Assembly (NCBI RefSeq): GCF_030846775.1
Contig: NZ_CP132910.1
Span: forward strand, 3,320,001-3,384,000
Source of the DNA: Geothrix sp. 21YS21S-2
GTDB taxonomy: Bacteria > Acidobacteriota > Holophagae > Holophagales > Holophagaceae
Length of the DNA: 64,000 nucleotides
Reading direction: 5' to 3'
This document shows positions 1-8,372 of the stretch, in pieces. Below the pieces are notes generated by a model, which saw only the letters and a program-made list of their open reading frames with translations, was not told the origin of the DNA and did no database searches. The number at the start of each line of letters is the position of its first letter. Position 1 is the first letter of the stretch. Position numbers and translations under genes: made by a program.

Positions 1-80
1 CGCCGGATGGCATCCCCTTCCCGGGATTCCCGGGAATCCACCACCTTGTCTTCGATATGGCCACAGAAGGGGCAACGCAT
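1..80 (-). CDS. nrdR: Transcriptional repressor NrdR, N-terminal fragment
   Basis: Reading the minus strand from the ATG at 80 gives 26 codons beginning MRCPFCGH and continuing through KVVDSR. This is the first half of the NrdR zinc ribbon (CPFC plus the DSR stretch). NrdR is the ATP-cone repressor of ribonucleotide reductase genes. The rest of the gene, including the second CxxC and the ATP-cone, lies outside the window to the left. The family call is firm from the N-terminus alone; nothing can be said about the missing part. It is transcribed away from the SprA-like gene, with a parS-like site between them. Confidence 0.9.
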   Translation of the reverse strand, partial: MRCPFCGHIEDKVVDSRESREGDAIR

Positions 81-119
81 GTCTCCAGAGTAACCCAAAG
101 GCGTGGCCCGGAGCCGCGC

Positions 120-135
120 TGTTCCACGTGGAACA
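120..135. promoter_or_regulatory. parS: parS-like ParB binding site
   Basis: TGTTCCACGTGGAACA is a perfect 16-bp palindrome. It matches the general bacterial parS pattern (TGTTtCACGTGaAACA) with the C/G variant known from other Gram-negative lineages. It lies between the divergent nrdR and SprA-like genes. A chromosomal parA-parB pair is present at 45.6-47.3 kb in the same window, so a cognate binding protein is encoded nearby. Identification is by sequence; binding is inferred. Confidence 0.8.
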
Positions 136-194
136 GCGCCCCCGGCTGGAAAAAGCCTCATCCTGGAAGGGTCCCGGGCCGATAATGAAGTGCC

Positions 195-800
195 ATGGCA
201 GACGGCGTTCCATCCATTTCCTCCTCCCCCCCAGCGCCGGACCCCAGCCGCGCGGGGCAGGCCGCGCCCGTGAAGCCGGGGGACTCCGGGACCACGGCCC
301 CGACGGGAGGCTCAGCCCCCAGGAAGGCCGCCAGGAGCGGCGCCGACACCCTCAACCTCTCACCTGAAGCCAAGGCCCAGGTGGCCAAGCTGCAGGCCCG
401 CGATGCGGCCGTGAAGGCCCACGAGGCTGCGCACATCGCCGCGGGGGCGGGCGTCGTCACCTCGGGGGCCAGCTACTCCTACCAGCGGGGGCCCGACGGC
501 CGGAACTACGCGGTGGGCGGGGAAGTGTCGGTGGACACCTCGCCCGTGAAGGACAATCCCCAGGCCACCATCGCCAAGGCTTCCCGCATCATGGCGTCCG
601 CCCTGGCGCCCGCGGATCCTTCGGGCCAGGACCGGTCGGTGGCCGCTGCGGCCGCCGCCATGGCCTCCCAGGCGGCGGCCGAACTGGCCAGCAAGGGGTC
701 GAAGGCGGCTGCTCCGCAGGCGGGGACCGGGCAGAAGTCATACGGGGAAGCGGCCACCAAAGGCGAAACGCCCGGTGGTCTGGTCGATACGGTGGCCTGA
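195..800 (+). CDS. SprA-family putative metalloprotease-like protein
   Basis: 201 residues. The N-terminal ~50 residues are Pro/Ala/Ser-rich and look disordered. A short conserved core follows, with HEAAH at residues 76-80 (an HExxH-type motif), then [20 protein letters not shown] and a VDTSP stretch, which are hallmarks of the SprA-related family (PF12118; also called CJM1_0395-type putative metalloprotease). The C-terminus is Ala-rich. No signal peptide is visible. The family is of unknown function, and the protease label rests only on the HExxH motif. The start at 195 was chosen because upstream codons in this frame encode nothing family-like. It stands alone between the parS site and gcvPA. 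Confidence 0.7.
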   Translation: MADGVPSISSSPPAPDPSRAGQAAPVKPGDSGTTAPTGGSAPRKAARSGADTLNLSPEAKAQVAKLQARDAAVKAHEAAHIAAGAGVVTSGASYSYQRGPDGRNYAVGGEVSVDTSPVKDNPQATIAKASRIMASALAPADPSGQDRSVAAAAAAMASQAAAELASKGSKAAAPQAGTGQKSYGEAATKGETPGGLVDTVA

Positions 801-989
801 AGAGGCATTCCCGCCGATCGGTGGCTGAAACGGGCGAACGGTTTCCCGGCCGCCGGTTCCGGGAACCGGAGGGTGAAAACCGTCACACCCTAGCTTGAAC
901 CCCTGAAGGCGAGGCATAGGGCCCGGCGCCATGGTACCCTTCACAAGTGAACGGTTGATCATCGTTTCCCACTCTTATGAGGTTGCCCT

Positions 990-2345
990 ATGCGCTACCT
1001 GCCCACGGCCCCTTCGGAGGATCGCGCCCTGCTTGACGCCATAGGCGTCCAGAGGGCGGAGGAACTCCTTGTGGGGATCCCCGAATCCCTTCGTCTGCAC
1101 CGGGAACTGGAGCTTCCCGGACAGCTGTCCGAACAGGAGGTCCTGGCGGAACTGCAAGGGCTGGCCAACCTGAACACGAGGTTCACGGCGCGCTTCCTGG
1201 GCGCCGGGGCCTATGACCATTTCGTGCCATCTGCCGTCGATCAGATGATCAGCCGACAGGAGTGGTTCACGGCCTACACGCCCTACCAGCCCGAGATCTC
1301 GCAGGGCACCCTCCAGCACATCTTCGAGTACCAGACCCTCATGTGCGACCTGACCGGCCTGGAAGTGGGCAACGCCAGCCTCTACGACGGCGGCACGGCC
1401 TGCGTGGAAGCGGCGCTCATGGCGGTGCGGCTCCAGAAGAAGAAGAACACCATCCTCATCTCCCAGGGGCTCCACCCCCACTACCAGGAGGTGCTCTGCA
1501 CCAACATCACGCCCCACGAGGGCCTGAAGCTGGTGGTGGTGAACCTCAAGGACGGCGTGACCGACCTGGAGGACCTCAAGGCCAAGCTGGACGGCGACGT
1601 GGCCGCGTTCCTGGTGGGCTATCCCAATTTCCTGGGCTGCGTCGAGGACCTCACGGCCATCGGCGAACTGGCCCACGCCGCGGGCGCCCTGGTGGTGTCC
1701 GTGACCCAGGAGGCCCTGAGCCTGGCCTGGTTCGAAGCCCCCGGCCGCGCCGGCGCCGACATGGCCTGCGGCGAGGCGATGTCCTTCGGCAACCGCCCCA
1801 ACTTCGGCGGGCCCTTCCTGGGCTTCCTCACGGTCAGGGACGCGCAGAAGCGCGAGATCCCCGGGCGCGTGGTGGGCCAGACCCGGGACCTGGACGGCAA
1901 GACCGGCTATGTGCTCACCCTCACCGCCCGGGAGCAGCACATCCGCCGGGACAAGGCCACCAGCAACATCTGCTCCAACCAGGGGCTGGTGGCCCTGCGG
2001 GCCAACATCTACCTGCAGCTGGCGGGCCCCGAAGGCCTCCAGGGCCTGGCGGCCCAGAACGCCGCCAAGGCGCAGTTCCTTCGGGAGCGGCTCCTGGAGC
2101 TGCCGGATTTCACGGCGCCCTACGCCGCCCCCTTCTTCAACGAGTTCGTGACGGAGTACAAGGGCGACATGGCCACCCTGCAGGCGGAATGCGCCAGGGA
2201 AGGCATCCTGCCCGGCCTGGACCTCACGCCCTATGCGGCGAGCCTCAAGAACCGGATCCTGTCGTGCGCCACGGAACTCAACAGCCGCGAACAGATCGAG
2301 CACCTCGTCGAGGTGCTGGCCCGCGTTCCCAGCGTGGTCGGATAA
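990..2345 (+). CDS. gcvPA: Glycine dehydrogenase (decarboxylating) subunit 1
   Basis: 451 residues, the usual size of the alpha subunit of the two-subunit P-protein. It opens with the YLPTAPSED stretch typical of GcvPA and contains FLGAGAYDHFVPS, YTPYQPEISQGTLQ and YDGGTA. Together with GcvPB it forms the PLP-dependent P-protein of the glycine cleavage system, which decarboxylates glycine and passes aminomethyl to lipoyl-GcvH. The PLP lysine is in the partner subunit. A GAGG ribosome site lies just upstream of the ATG. gcvPB follows after 10 nt, clearly one operon. gcvT and gcvH are not in this window. Confidence 0.96.
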   Translation: MRYLPTAPSEDRALLDAIGVQRAEELLVGIPESLRLHRELELPGQLSEQEVLAELQGLANLNTRFTARFLGAGAYDHFVPSAVDQMISRQEWFTAYTPYQPEISQGTLQHIFEYQTLMCDLTGLEVGNASLYDGGTACVEAALMAVRLQKKKNTILISQGLHPHYQEVLCTNITPHEGLKLVVVNLKDGVTDLEDLKAKLDGDVAAFLVGYPNFLGCVEDLTAIGELAHAAGALVVSVTQEALSLAWFEAPGRAGADMACGEAMSFGNRPNFGGPFLGFLTVRDAQKREIPGRVVGQTRDLDGKTGYVLTLTAREQHIRRDKATSNICSNQGLVALRANIYLQLAGPEGLQGLAAQNAAKAQFLRERLLELPDFTAPYAAPFFNEFVTEYKGDMATLQAECAREGILPGLDLTPYAASLKNRILSCATELNSREQIEHLVEVLARVPSVVG

Positions 2346-2355
2346 GGACGAAGCC

Positions 2356-3885
2356 ATGATGAACCGCACCCGCGAACCCCTCATCTTCGAACGCTCCGTG
2401 GCCGGCAAGGTCGGCATGGACCTGCCCCGGCTGGACGTTCCCGCCGCCAGGGACACCCGCCCGGCCCACCTGCGCCGCACCCCCTTCGACGCGCTTCCCT
2501 CGGTCACCGAGGTGGACGTGATCCGCCACTTCACGCGCCTTTCCAAGTGGAACTACGGCGTGGACGACGGCCTCTACCCGCTGGGCTCCTGCACCATGAA
2601 GCACAACCCCCGGCTCAACGAGAAGACCGCGGGCCTGGACGGCTTCTGCGACAGCCATCCCATGGCCGGCGCCCCCTACGTCCAGGGCAACCTGGCCGTG
2701 ATCCACACCCTCCAGGAGTGGCTGAAGGAGATCACCGGCCTGGCCGCGGTCACCCTGCAGCCCAGCGCCGGCGCCGCCGGGGAGCTCACGGGCGTCATGC
2801 TCATCCGCTCCTTCCATGTGGCCCACGGCCGCAAGCGCCGGGTGATCCTCATCCCCGACAGCGCCCACGGCACCAACCCCGCCACGGCCGCCATGGCGGG
2901 CTACGACGTGGTCGAGATCGCCTCCCAGGGCGACGGCACCGTCAGCTTCGAGGACGTCGCGGATGCCTCCGGCAAGGTGCGGAAGGGCCTCACGACCCTC
3001 CTGGCCGAGCTGGGCGGGGAGGTGGCGGGCCTCATGATCACCAACCCCAACACCCTGGGCGTTTTCGAATACCGCATCAAGGACATCTGCGACGCCCTGC
3101 ACGGCGTGGGCGGCCTGGTCTACATGGACGGCGCCAACATGAACGCCCTGGTGGGCGTGGCCCGGCCCGGGGACTTCGGCGTGGACGTCATGCACCTGAA
3201 CCTCCACAAGACCTTCTCCACCCCCCACGGCGGCGGCGGACCCGGCTCCGGCCCCGTGGCCTGCACCGCGGCCCTGGAGCCCTTCCTGCCCCGGCCCGTG
3301 GTCGTGCGCGAGACGAAGGCCGTGGGCGAGGGCCAGGTGCCCCTGCACAGCTACCGCCTGGACTGGGACCGCCCCCAGAGCATGGGCAAGGTCCACACGT
3401 TCTTCGGCAACTTCGGCATCCTGGTGCGCGCGCTCACCTACTGCGCCAGCCACGGCGGCGACGGCCTCAAGGCCGCCACCCTGCGCGCCATCGTGAACGC
3501 GAACTACATCCGCAAGCAGCTGGAGGGCACGTACCACCTGGAGTACCAGACGCCCACCCTCCACGAGGTGATCTTCGACGACAGCTACCTGGCCCAGCAC
3601 GACATCCACACCCTGGACGTGGCCAAGGGGCTCATCGACCGCGGCTTCCACCCGCCCACCATCTATTTCCCGGCCATCGTCCACGGGGCGCTCATGATCG
3701 AGCCCACGGAAAGCGAAGGCAAGGAGGAGATGGACGCCTTCATCGATGCCATGAAGGACATCGCCCGGGAAGCGGCCGAGAACCCCGAAGCGCTCCACCA
3801 GGCGCCGGTGCTGGCCCCCATGCGCCGCCTGGACGAGACCACAGCCGCCCGGAAGCCCGTGCTGCGCTGGACCCGGCCCCAGTAG
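2356..3885 (+). CDS. gcvPB: Glycine dehydrogenase (decarboxylating) subunit 2
   Basis: 509 residues from the ATG at 2356, which has AAGGA about 7 nt upstream. The open frame extends further upstream, but that part overlaps gcvPA and is not family-like. Conserved stretches include YPLGSCTMKHNP, HGTNPATAAM and LNLHKTFSTPHGGGGPG, with the PLP-binding lysine at about residue 285. It is the catalytic beta subunit of the P-protein, working with GcvPA. The gene ends in a strong hairpin that separates it from the convergent nuclease-like gene. Confidence 0.96.
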   Translation: MMNRTREPLIFERSVAGKVGMDLPRLDVPAARDTRPAHLRRTPFDALPSVTEVDVIRHFTRLSKWNYGVDDGLYPLGSCTMKHNPRLNEKTAGLDGFCDSHPMAGAPYVQGNLAVIHTLQEWLKEITGLAAVTLQPSAGAAGELTGVMLIRSFHVAHGRKRRVILIPDSAHGTNPATAAMAGYDVVEIASQGDGTVSFEDVADASGKVRKGLTTLLAELGGEVAGLMITNPNTLGVFEYRIKDICDALHGVGGLVYMDGANMNALVGVARPGDFGVDVMHLNLHKTFSTPHGGGGPGSGPVACTAALEPFLPRPVVVRETKAVGEGQVPLHSYRLDWDRPQSMGKVHTFFGNFGILVRALTYCASHGGDGLKAATLRAIVNANYIRKQLEGTYHLEYQTPTLHEVIFDDSYLAQHDIHTLDVAKGLIDRGFHPPTIYFPAIVHGALMIEPTESEGKEEMDAFIDAMKDIAREAAENPEALHQAPVLAPMRRLDETTAARKPVLRWTRPQ

Positions 3886-3902
3886 AATCCTCCGAACGCC
3901 AT

Positions 3903-3930
3903 CCCCCCCGGTGCTCCGGGGGGGATTTCA
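3903..3930. terminator. Rho-independent terminator between convergent genes
   Basis: CCCCCCCGG (3903-3911) and CCGGGGGGG (3916-3924) form a perfect 9-bp stem with a TGCT loop, followed by ATTTCATT. It sits between gcvPB (plus) and the minus-strand nuclease-like gene that ends at 3928. The short T-rich tail serves the plus strand best. Confidence 0.75.
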
Positions 3931-4731
3931 TTGTGCGGGCTGCCCGGCCATGGTCCAGGCGAGCAGGATCAGTTGGGCCGTATGCTGGCCGGCCTGGGCG
4001 AGCTGTTCCCGGACCGACCGGCCCTGGCGCTGACCGAACCGCACCCAGTAGGCGTCGGACCGGGTCCGGATTGCGCCTGCCGAAGGGTCGGAAGCGCGGT
4101 CATCCGCCAGGAGGGCTGGGACCAGGGCCCGGCTCTGCTCCAGCCAGCGCCAGGGGGCCTGGAGGAGGTTCGGCTCCAGGGCGGCGGGGCGCACTTCAGG
4201 TTCAAGGGTCATGCGATCCACCAGGTCGCTTTCCCAGCGGCTGTGGATGCCTCTTTGCCCGGTAGATTGCCCGTCATAGTCGGAGACCGTGTGGAGCGGC
4301 ACGTGGCTGTCGCCGACATAATGGCTGAGGAGGGAGGCCTGGTAGGCCACCCGGGCCCGGTCACCCTTCCGGAAGGCCTGGGCGAGGTCCCTCACCCGGT
4401 CCTGGATCACCCAGGGCACCTGCCCGGACCTCTGGAAGATCGCCGGCCCGACCTTTTCCCGGGCTTCGCCCAGGAGGGTGGGAACCCCCCCGGGGTAGCG
4501 GTCCATGTCGAGGAAATGCCGGGGACCTTCCAGGGGGTCGTCCTTCCACGCGTCGGGATCGCTGCTGTGGGCCTCCACGAAGCCCTCCTGGCCCTTGAAC
4601 CAGGCGGCTGGGCCCGCTGGAAGGTCCAGGATGGCCAGGCGAGCTACCATCCGGTGCCCCTTCCGCCCCCAGGCGGCCAGGGGGGAGGGGGCGAGGATGG
4701 CCATGAGCATGAGGAGAGGGCAACAGCGCAT
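3928..4731 (-). CDS. S1/P1 nuclease / zinc phospholipase C-like exported protein (copy 1)
   Basis: 267 residues with a signal peptide (residues 1-20, cleavage after PLAA), giving a mature N-terminal Trp (W21) followed by H26. In the S1/P1 nuclease and Zn-phospholipase C superfamily the N-terminal Trp and this His are zinc ligands. Further ligand-type residues appear in SHYVGDSHVPLHT and HSRWESD. The expected activity is a periplasmic or secreted phosphodiesterase on nucleic acids or phospholipids; the substrate cannot be decided. It starts 9 nt after the stop of its paralogue at 4741-5625, so the two form one transcription unit. Length and motif order match the family. Confidence 0.8.
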   Translation of the reverse strand: MRCCPLLMLMAILAPSPLAAWGRKGHRMVARLAILDLPAGPAAWFKGQEGFVEAHSSDPDAWKDDPLEGPRHFLDMDRYPGGVPTLLGEAREKVGPAIFQRSGQVPWVIQDRVRDLAQAFRKGDRARVAYQASLLSHYVGDSHVPLHTVSDYDGQSTGQRGIHSRWESDLVDRMTLEPEVRPAALEPNLLQAPWRWLEQSRALVPALLADDRASDPSAGAIRTRSDAYWVRFGQRQGRSVREQLAQAGQHTAQLILLAWTMAGQPAQ

Positions 4732-4740
4732 GGACCCATC

Positions 4741-5625
4741 TTAGTGTGCCCGTGTCGCAACATTCGAAGGGGCGTCCTGCCGGGAAGGATGGGAGACCGG
4801 GACCTGGGGCCTTCCGGCGCGGACCCAGGCGAACAGGATCATTTCAGCGGTGCGCTGGGCGGCCAAGGTGAGCTGTTCCTTCACGTGGGGTTCCTGCAGC
4901 TGCCTGAAGGCGGTCCAGTAGGAGGCGTCCATGGTCTCGAGGGGAATGGGGGGGCCCAGCCGGGCATCCTTGTCGTCGCGAAGGAGGCCCGCCACAAGGT
5001 TGTTGGACTGCCGAAGCCAGGCCCAGGGTGCCTGGGCCGGCTCCGGGTCCAGGACCGCGGGCCGGACCTCGGGCTCCCAGGCCTGGGCCTCGACGAGGCG
5101 CTTGACCAGGCCCTCCTCCCAGCGGTGGTGGACCCCGTGCTGGCGGGTCTCGTCCCCGTCATGGTTGGTGGTGGTGTGCAGGGGCACCTGGAGGTCGGCC
5201 ACGTAGTGGCTGAGGATGGAGGACCGGTAGGCGACCTCATGCGGGTCGGCCGAGGAGAACGCCTGGGTGAGGTCGCGGACCCGGTCGAGGATGGTCCAGG
5301 TCAGCTGGCCCGAGGTCCGGAACCGTTCGGGGCCCACCTTGTTCATGGCGGCGTTCTCTTCCAGGGGGACGCTGCCCGGGCCTCCGTAGGGCTCGCATTC
5401 CAGATAGTGCCGGGGGCGTTCGGTCGGGTCGTCCCATTTCCATTCGTCGGGGTCGCTGGCGTGGTCGGGCAGGGCCGCCTCCAGCCCGCGGAACCAGAGG
5501 GCCAGGTCCGGAGGGAGGTCCCTCAGGGCGCCGGCGGCAGCCAGGCGATGGCCCTGGTCGCCCCAGGCGGAGGCCGGAAGCGCCGTTAGGGCGGTGATGG
5601 CAAGGAGGCAGGAGAGCTTGTTCAT
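4741..5625 (-). CDS. S1/P1 nuclease / zinc phospholipase C-like exported protein (copy 2)
   Basis: 294 residues; signal peptide 1-20 (cleavage after PASA), mature N-terminus W21 with H26, then SHYVADLQVPLHT and HHRWEE, the zinc-ligand pattern of the S1/P1 superfamily. It is clearly paralogous to the downstream gene (same motif order, shared GxPERFxTSGQ/GPAIFQRSGQ-type region), but has a longer C-terminal extension of about 25 residues. It is the first gene of a two-gene minus-strand unit, with a plausible promoter at 5684-5711. Two tandem copies suggest separate substrates or dosage; this is inference. Confidence 0.8.
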   Translation of the reverse strand: MNKLSCLLAITALTALPASAWGDQGHRLAAAGALRDLPPDLALWFRGLEAALPDHASDPDEWKWDDPTERPRHYLECEPYGGPGSVPLEENAAMNKVGPERFRTSGQLTWTILDRVRDLTQAFSSADPHEVAYRSSILSHYVADLQVPLHTTTNHDGDETRQHGVHHRWEEGLVKRLVEAQAWEPEVRPAVLDPEPAQAPWAWLRQSNNLVAGLLRDDKDARLGPPIPLETMDASYWTAFRQLQEPHVKEQLTLAAQRTAEMILFAWVRAGRPQVPVSHPSRQDAPSNVATRAH

Positions 5626-5683
5626 GGTTCCTCGGGGAAGGGGCTCGGGAGCCGGGTTGAGGCTCGAGTCTCTCTTTCTTTCC

Positions 5684-5711
5684 CTTATGATGGAACGGAA
5701 CCATTTGTAAA
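5684..5711 (-). promoter_or_regulatory. Candidate sigma-70 promoter for the nuclease-like pair
   Basis: On the minus strand TTTACA (5706-5711) and CATAAG (5684-5689) are separated by 16 bp, in an AT-rich pocket just downstream of the PilB-like gene and about 60 nt before the ATG at 5625. The match is 5/6 and 4/6 to consensus. Confidence 0.45.
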
Positions 5712-5717
5712 ATTAAT

Positions 5718-7379
5718 TCATTCGCTTTCCCGGAAGGTCACCTTGTTGATCTCGGCCAGGGTCGTGACGCCCTGGCGCACCTTCTCCACGGCGCTCTCCC
5801 GGAGGCTCTGCATGCCGTAGCCGCGGGCGGCCTCCTTGATCTCGCGCACCGAAGCCCGGCGGGTGATGAGTTCGCGCAGATCGTCGTTGAGGCCCATGAA
5901 CTCGATGATGGCCTGCCGGCCGCGGAATCCGGTGCCGCTGCACTCGATGCAGCCGACCTTCTCGAAGAAGGTGGCGGTCCGGGCCCAGGCCTCGGTGAGG
6001 CCGTTCTCCTTGAGCTCCTGGGCATCGGGCGCCGCGATGGGGCGCTTGCACTTCGTGCAGAGGGTGCGCACCAGGCGCTGGGCCAGGATGCAGTTCAGGG
6101 CGGACACGAAGTTGTAGACCTCCACGCCCATGTGCTGGAAGCGGCTCAGCACGTCCAGGGTGTGGTTGGCGTGGACCGTGGTGAACACCAGGTGGCCGGT
6201 GAGGGCGGACTGGATGGCGATCTGGGCGGTCTCGGAGTCCCGGATCTCGCCCACGAGGATCTTGTCCGGGTCGTGGCGCAGGATGGACCGCAGGCCCACG
6301 GCGAAGGTGAGGCCCTTCTTCTCGTTCACGGGGATCTGGGTGACCCCTTCCAGCTGGTATTCGACGGGATCCTCGATGGTGATCAGCTTGTCCTCGGGGC
6401 TGCGGATCTCGCTGAGGACGGCGTACAGCGTGGTGGTCTTGCCGCTGCCGGTGGGGCCCGTGACCAGGAACATGCCGTAGGGCTCGCGGGCGAAGCGGCG
6501 CAGGCGGGTAAGCTCCGCGGGGGAGAAGCCTAGGATGTCCAGGCTCAGGCTCTTGAACTCCTCGCTGAGGTTCTCCTTGTCCAGGATGCGGATGACCGAG
6601 TCCTCGCCGTGGATGGTGGGCATGATGCTCACCCGGAAGTCGATGGCCCGGCCCCGGACCTTGAGCTTGAAGCGCCCGTCCTGGGGTTTCCGCTTTTCCG
6701 CGATGTCCAGTTCGGACATGACCTTGATGCGGCTGATGATGGGGGACGCGAAGCGGCGGTCGATGGGGTCGGCCGCCGCGTACAGGCTGCCGTCGATGCG
6801 GTACTTGATCTGGAACCCGGTGCTGGTGGTCTCCAGGTGGATGTCCGAGGCGCGGCGCTGAAGGGCGTTGAAGATGGTGGTGTCCACCAGCCGGATGATG
6901 GGGGCCTCTTCCTTGTCGGTGAGGTTCTCCAGGTCCAGGACGTCCTCGTCGATGTCCTCCTCCCGGAGAACCTGGACGCGGAGGGCCTCGCCGGCCTCCT
7001 CCATGACCTTCTGGCCCGATTCGGACTTCTTGAGCACCACCTGGATCTGGGCGAAGGGGGCCGCGGCGAAGCGGAGCGGGCGCTTCAGGTGCATGCGGAG
7101 GAGATCCTGGGCCACCACGTCGAGGGGGTCGGCCATGGCCAGCCAGAGGGCGCCGTCCCGCTCGTGCACGGGGACAAATCGGTGTTTCAACATCAAATCC
7201 AGGGGGATGGCCTGGAAGAGGGCGAAGTCCACCGGTTCCCGGGTCAGGTCCAGGGTGGGGTAGAGGGAGGCCGGGCGGTACTCGGTCTTGGTAAGTTCCT
7301 CTGCTGCCAAGACCGTGGTCATCTCGCCGGCCAGAAGAGGGTTTCCGGGATCGGATTGGGGGGCGGGTGGGGGTACCAT
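5718..7379 (-). CDS. pilB: GspE/PilB-type secretion or pilus assembly ATPase
   Basis: 553 residues. An N-terminal MshEN/GspE-N-like region (about 40-130) is followed by the secretion ATPase core: Walker [10 protein letters not shown] near residue 308, an Asp box, [10 protein letters not shown], and the [11 protein letters not shown] His box. A zinc-binding four-cysteine element (CTKC ... CIEC) matches GspE/PilB. It powers assembly of type II secretion pseudopili or type IV pili at the inner membrane. The ATG at 7379 lacks a clear ribosome site; an in-frame ATG at 7322 (MTTVLAAEE) is an alternative. No inner-membrane platform or secretin gene is adjacent; a GspG-like pseudopilin lies at 29.8 kb. 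The pilB versus gspE assignment is uncertain. Confidence 0.85.
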   Translation of the reverse strand: MVPPPAPQSDPGNPLLAGEMTTVLAAEELTKTEYRPASLYPTLDLTREPVDFALFQAIPLDLMLKHRFVPVHERDGALWLAMADPLDVVAQDLLRMHLKRPLRFAAAPFAQIQVVLKKSESGQKVMEEAGEALRVQVLREEDIDEDVLDLENLTDKEEAPIIRLVDTTIFNALQRRASDIHLETTSTGFQIKYRIDGSLYAAADPIDRRFASPIISRIKVMSELDIAEKRKPQDGRFKLKVRGRAIDFRVSIMPTIHGEDSVIRILDKENLSEEFKSLSLDILGFSPAELTRLRRFAREPYGMFLVTGPTGSGKTTTLYAVLSEIRSPEDKLITIEDPVEYQLEGVTQIPVNEKKGLTFAVGLRSILRHDPDKILVGEIRDSETAQIAIQSALTGHLVFTTVHANHTLDVLSRFQHMGVEVYNFVSALNCILAQRLVRTLCTKCKRPIAAPDAQELKENGLTEAWARTATFFEKVGCIECSGTGFRGRQAIIEFMGLNDDLRELITRRASVREIKEAARGYGMQSLRESAVEKVRQGVTTLAEINKVTFRESE

Positions 7380-7449
7380 GCTTAATAGTGTGTCGGTTTG
7401 CCCAGGGGTTCAAACGGTCTTATTGACTAAATTCCCCGGGTATCCTTCA

Positions 7450-7479
7450 TTGACCGGCCTCGGGCCTGGATACCACAAT
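7450..7479 (+). promoter_or_regulatory. Candidate promoter of the nuo operon
   Basis: TTGACC (7450-7455) and CACAAT (7474-7479) are spaced 18 bp, 35 nt before the nuoA ATG. A second TTGACT at 7423 has a poorer -10. The region divides the nuo operon from the divergent PilB-like gene. The assignment rests on consensus similarity only. Confidence 0.35.
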
Positions 7480-7513
7480 GGAATTCCAAACGATTGCTCC
7501 CCCGGGAGGTGCC

Positions 7514-7867
7514 ATGCGCAGTTATGTTCCAGTTTTATTGCTGATACTGGTCGCCATCGCTTTGCCGGTGGTGATCTGGGGAATTTCCAGAGTCGTTCGT
7601 CCGCATTTACCTACAGCTGCGAAATACTCGACCTACGAATGCGGCATCAAGACCGTCGCCGAGGCCCGGGAGAAGTTCTCGGTGCGCTACTACCTGGTGG
7701 CCGTCATGTTCCTGGTGTTCGACGTGGAAACGGTCTTTCTCATGCCCTGGGCCATCCAGATGAAGGAACTCGCCATCTTCGGCCTCGTCGAGATGGGCAT
7801 CTTCCTGTTCCTGCTTCTTTTCGGTTACGGGTACATCTGGTCCAAAGGAGCCCTCACATGGGAATGA
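7514..7867 (+). CDS. nuoA: NADH-quinone oxidoreductase subunit A
   Basis: 117 residues from the ATG at 7514, which has GGGAGGT 5 nt upstream; the upstream in-frame ATG at 7478 lacks this. Three membrane helices. The conserved loop TYECGIKT and the helix [15 protein letters not shown] identify NuoA, a small membrane subunit near the quinone entrance of complex I. It is the first gene of an 11-gene operon and overlaps nuoB by 10 nt. Confidence 0.94.
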   Translation: MRSYVPVLLLILVAIALPVVIWGISRVVRPHLPTAAKYSTYECGIKTVAEAREKFSVRYYLVAVMFLVFDVETVFLMPWAIQMKELAIFGLVEMGIFLFLLLFGYGYIWSKGALTWE

Positions 7868-8370
7868 TGAATCAACCCTCCACCTTGGAGAACATCCTCA
7901 TCACCACCAAGGTTGAGAAAGTCATCAACTGGTCCCGCGCCACCAGCGTCTGGCCCATGACCTTCGGCCTGGCCTGCTGCGCCATCGAGATGATGGCCGC
8001 CGGTGCGGCGCGGTTCGACTTCGACCGGTTCGGCTGCGGCATCTTCCGCGCCTCCCCCCGGCAGGCCGACCTGATGATCGTGGCCGGCACCGTCACCTAC
8101 AAGATGGCGCCCATCATCAAGCAGCTCTATGACCAGATGCCCGAGCCCAAGTGGGTGATCGCGATGGGCAGCTGCGCCACGGCGGGCGGGCCCTTCGACA
8201 GCTATCACACCATCCAGGGCGTGGACAAGGTCATCCCCGTGGACGTCTACATTCCTGGCTGCCCGCCCCGGCCCGAGGGGCTCCTCTACGGGTTCATGAA
8301 GCTCCAGGACAAGATCATGGCGAGCAGCATGGCTGACCGCTACAAGGAAATCTTCGAGGCGGTGGGCTGA
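7858..8370 (+). CDS. nuoB: NADH-quinone oxidoreductase subunit B
   Basis: 170 residues starting at the ATG inside the end of nuoA (AAGGAG 9 nt upstream). [11 protein letters not shown] supplies the tandem cysteines, and GSCA plus [10 protein letters not shown] supply the other ligands of the N2 iron-sulfur cluster that reduces quinone. All four cluster cysteines are present. NuoB sits in the Q-module with NuoC, NuoD and NuoI. The next gene starts 2 nt after its stop. Confidence 0.96.
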   Translation: MGMMNQPSTLENILITTKVEKVINWSRATSVWPMTFGLACCAIEMMAAGAARFDFDRFGCGIFRASPRQADLMIVAGTVTYKMAPIIKQLYDQMPEPKWVIAMGSCATAGGPFDSYHTIQGVDKVIPVDVYIPGCPPRPEGLLYGFMKLQDKIMASSMADRYKEIFEAVG

Positions 8371-8372
8371 CC

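Noticed and set aside
801-989. Possible glycine riboswitch upstream of gcvPA
   Set aside because: The region was read for the conserved glycine-aptamer strings and neither was found. Only a short palindrome (CCGGTTCC/GGAACCGG, 853-869) is present, without a convincing expression platform.
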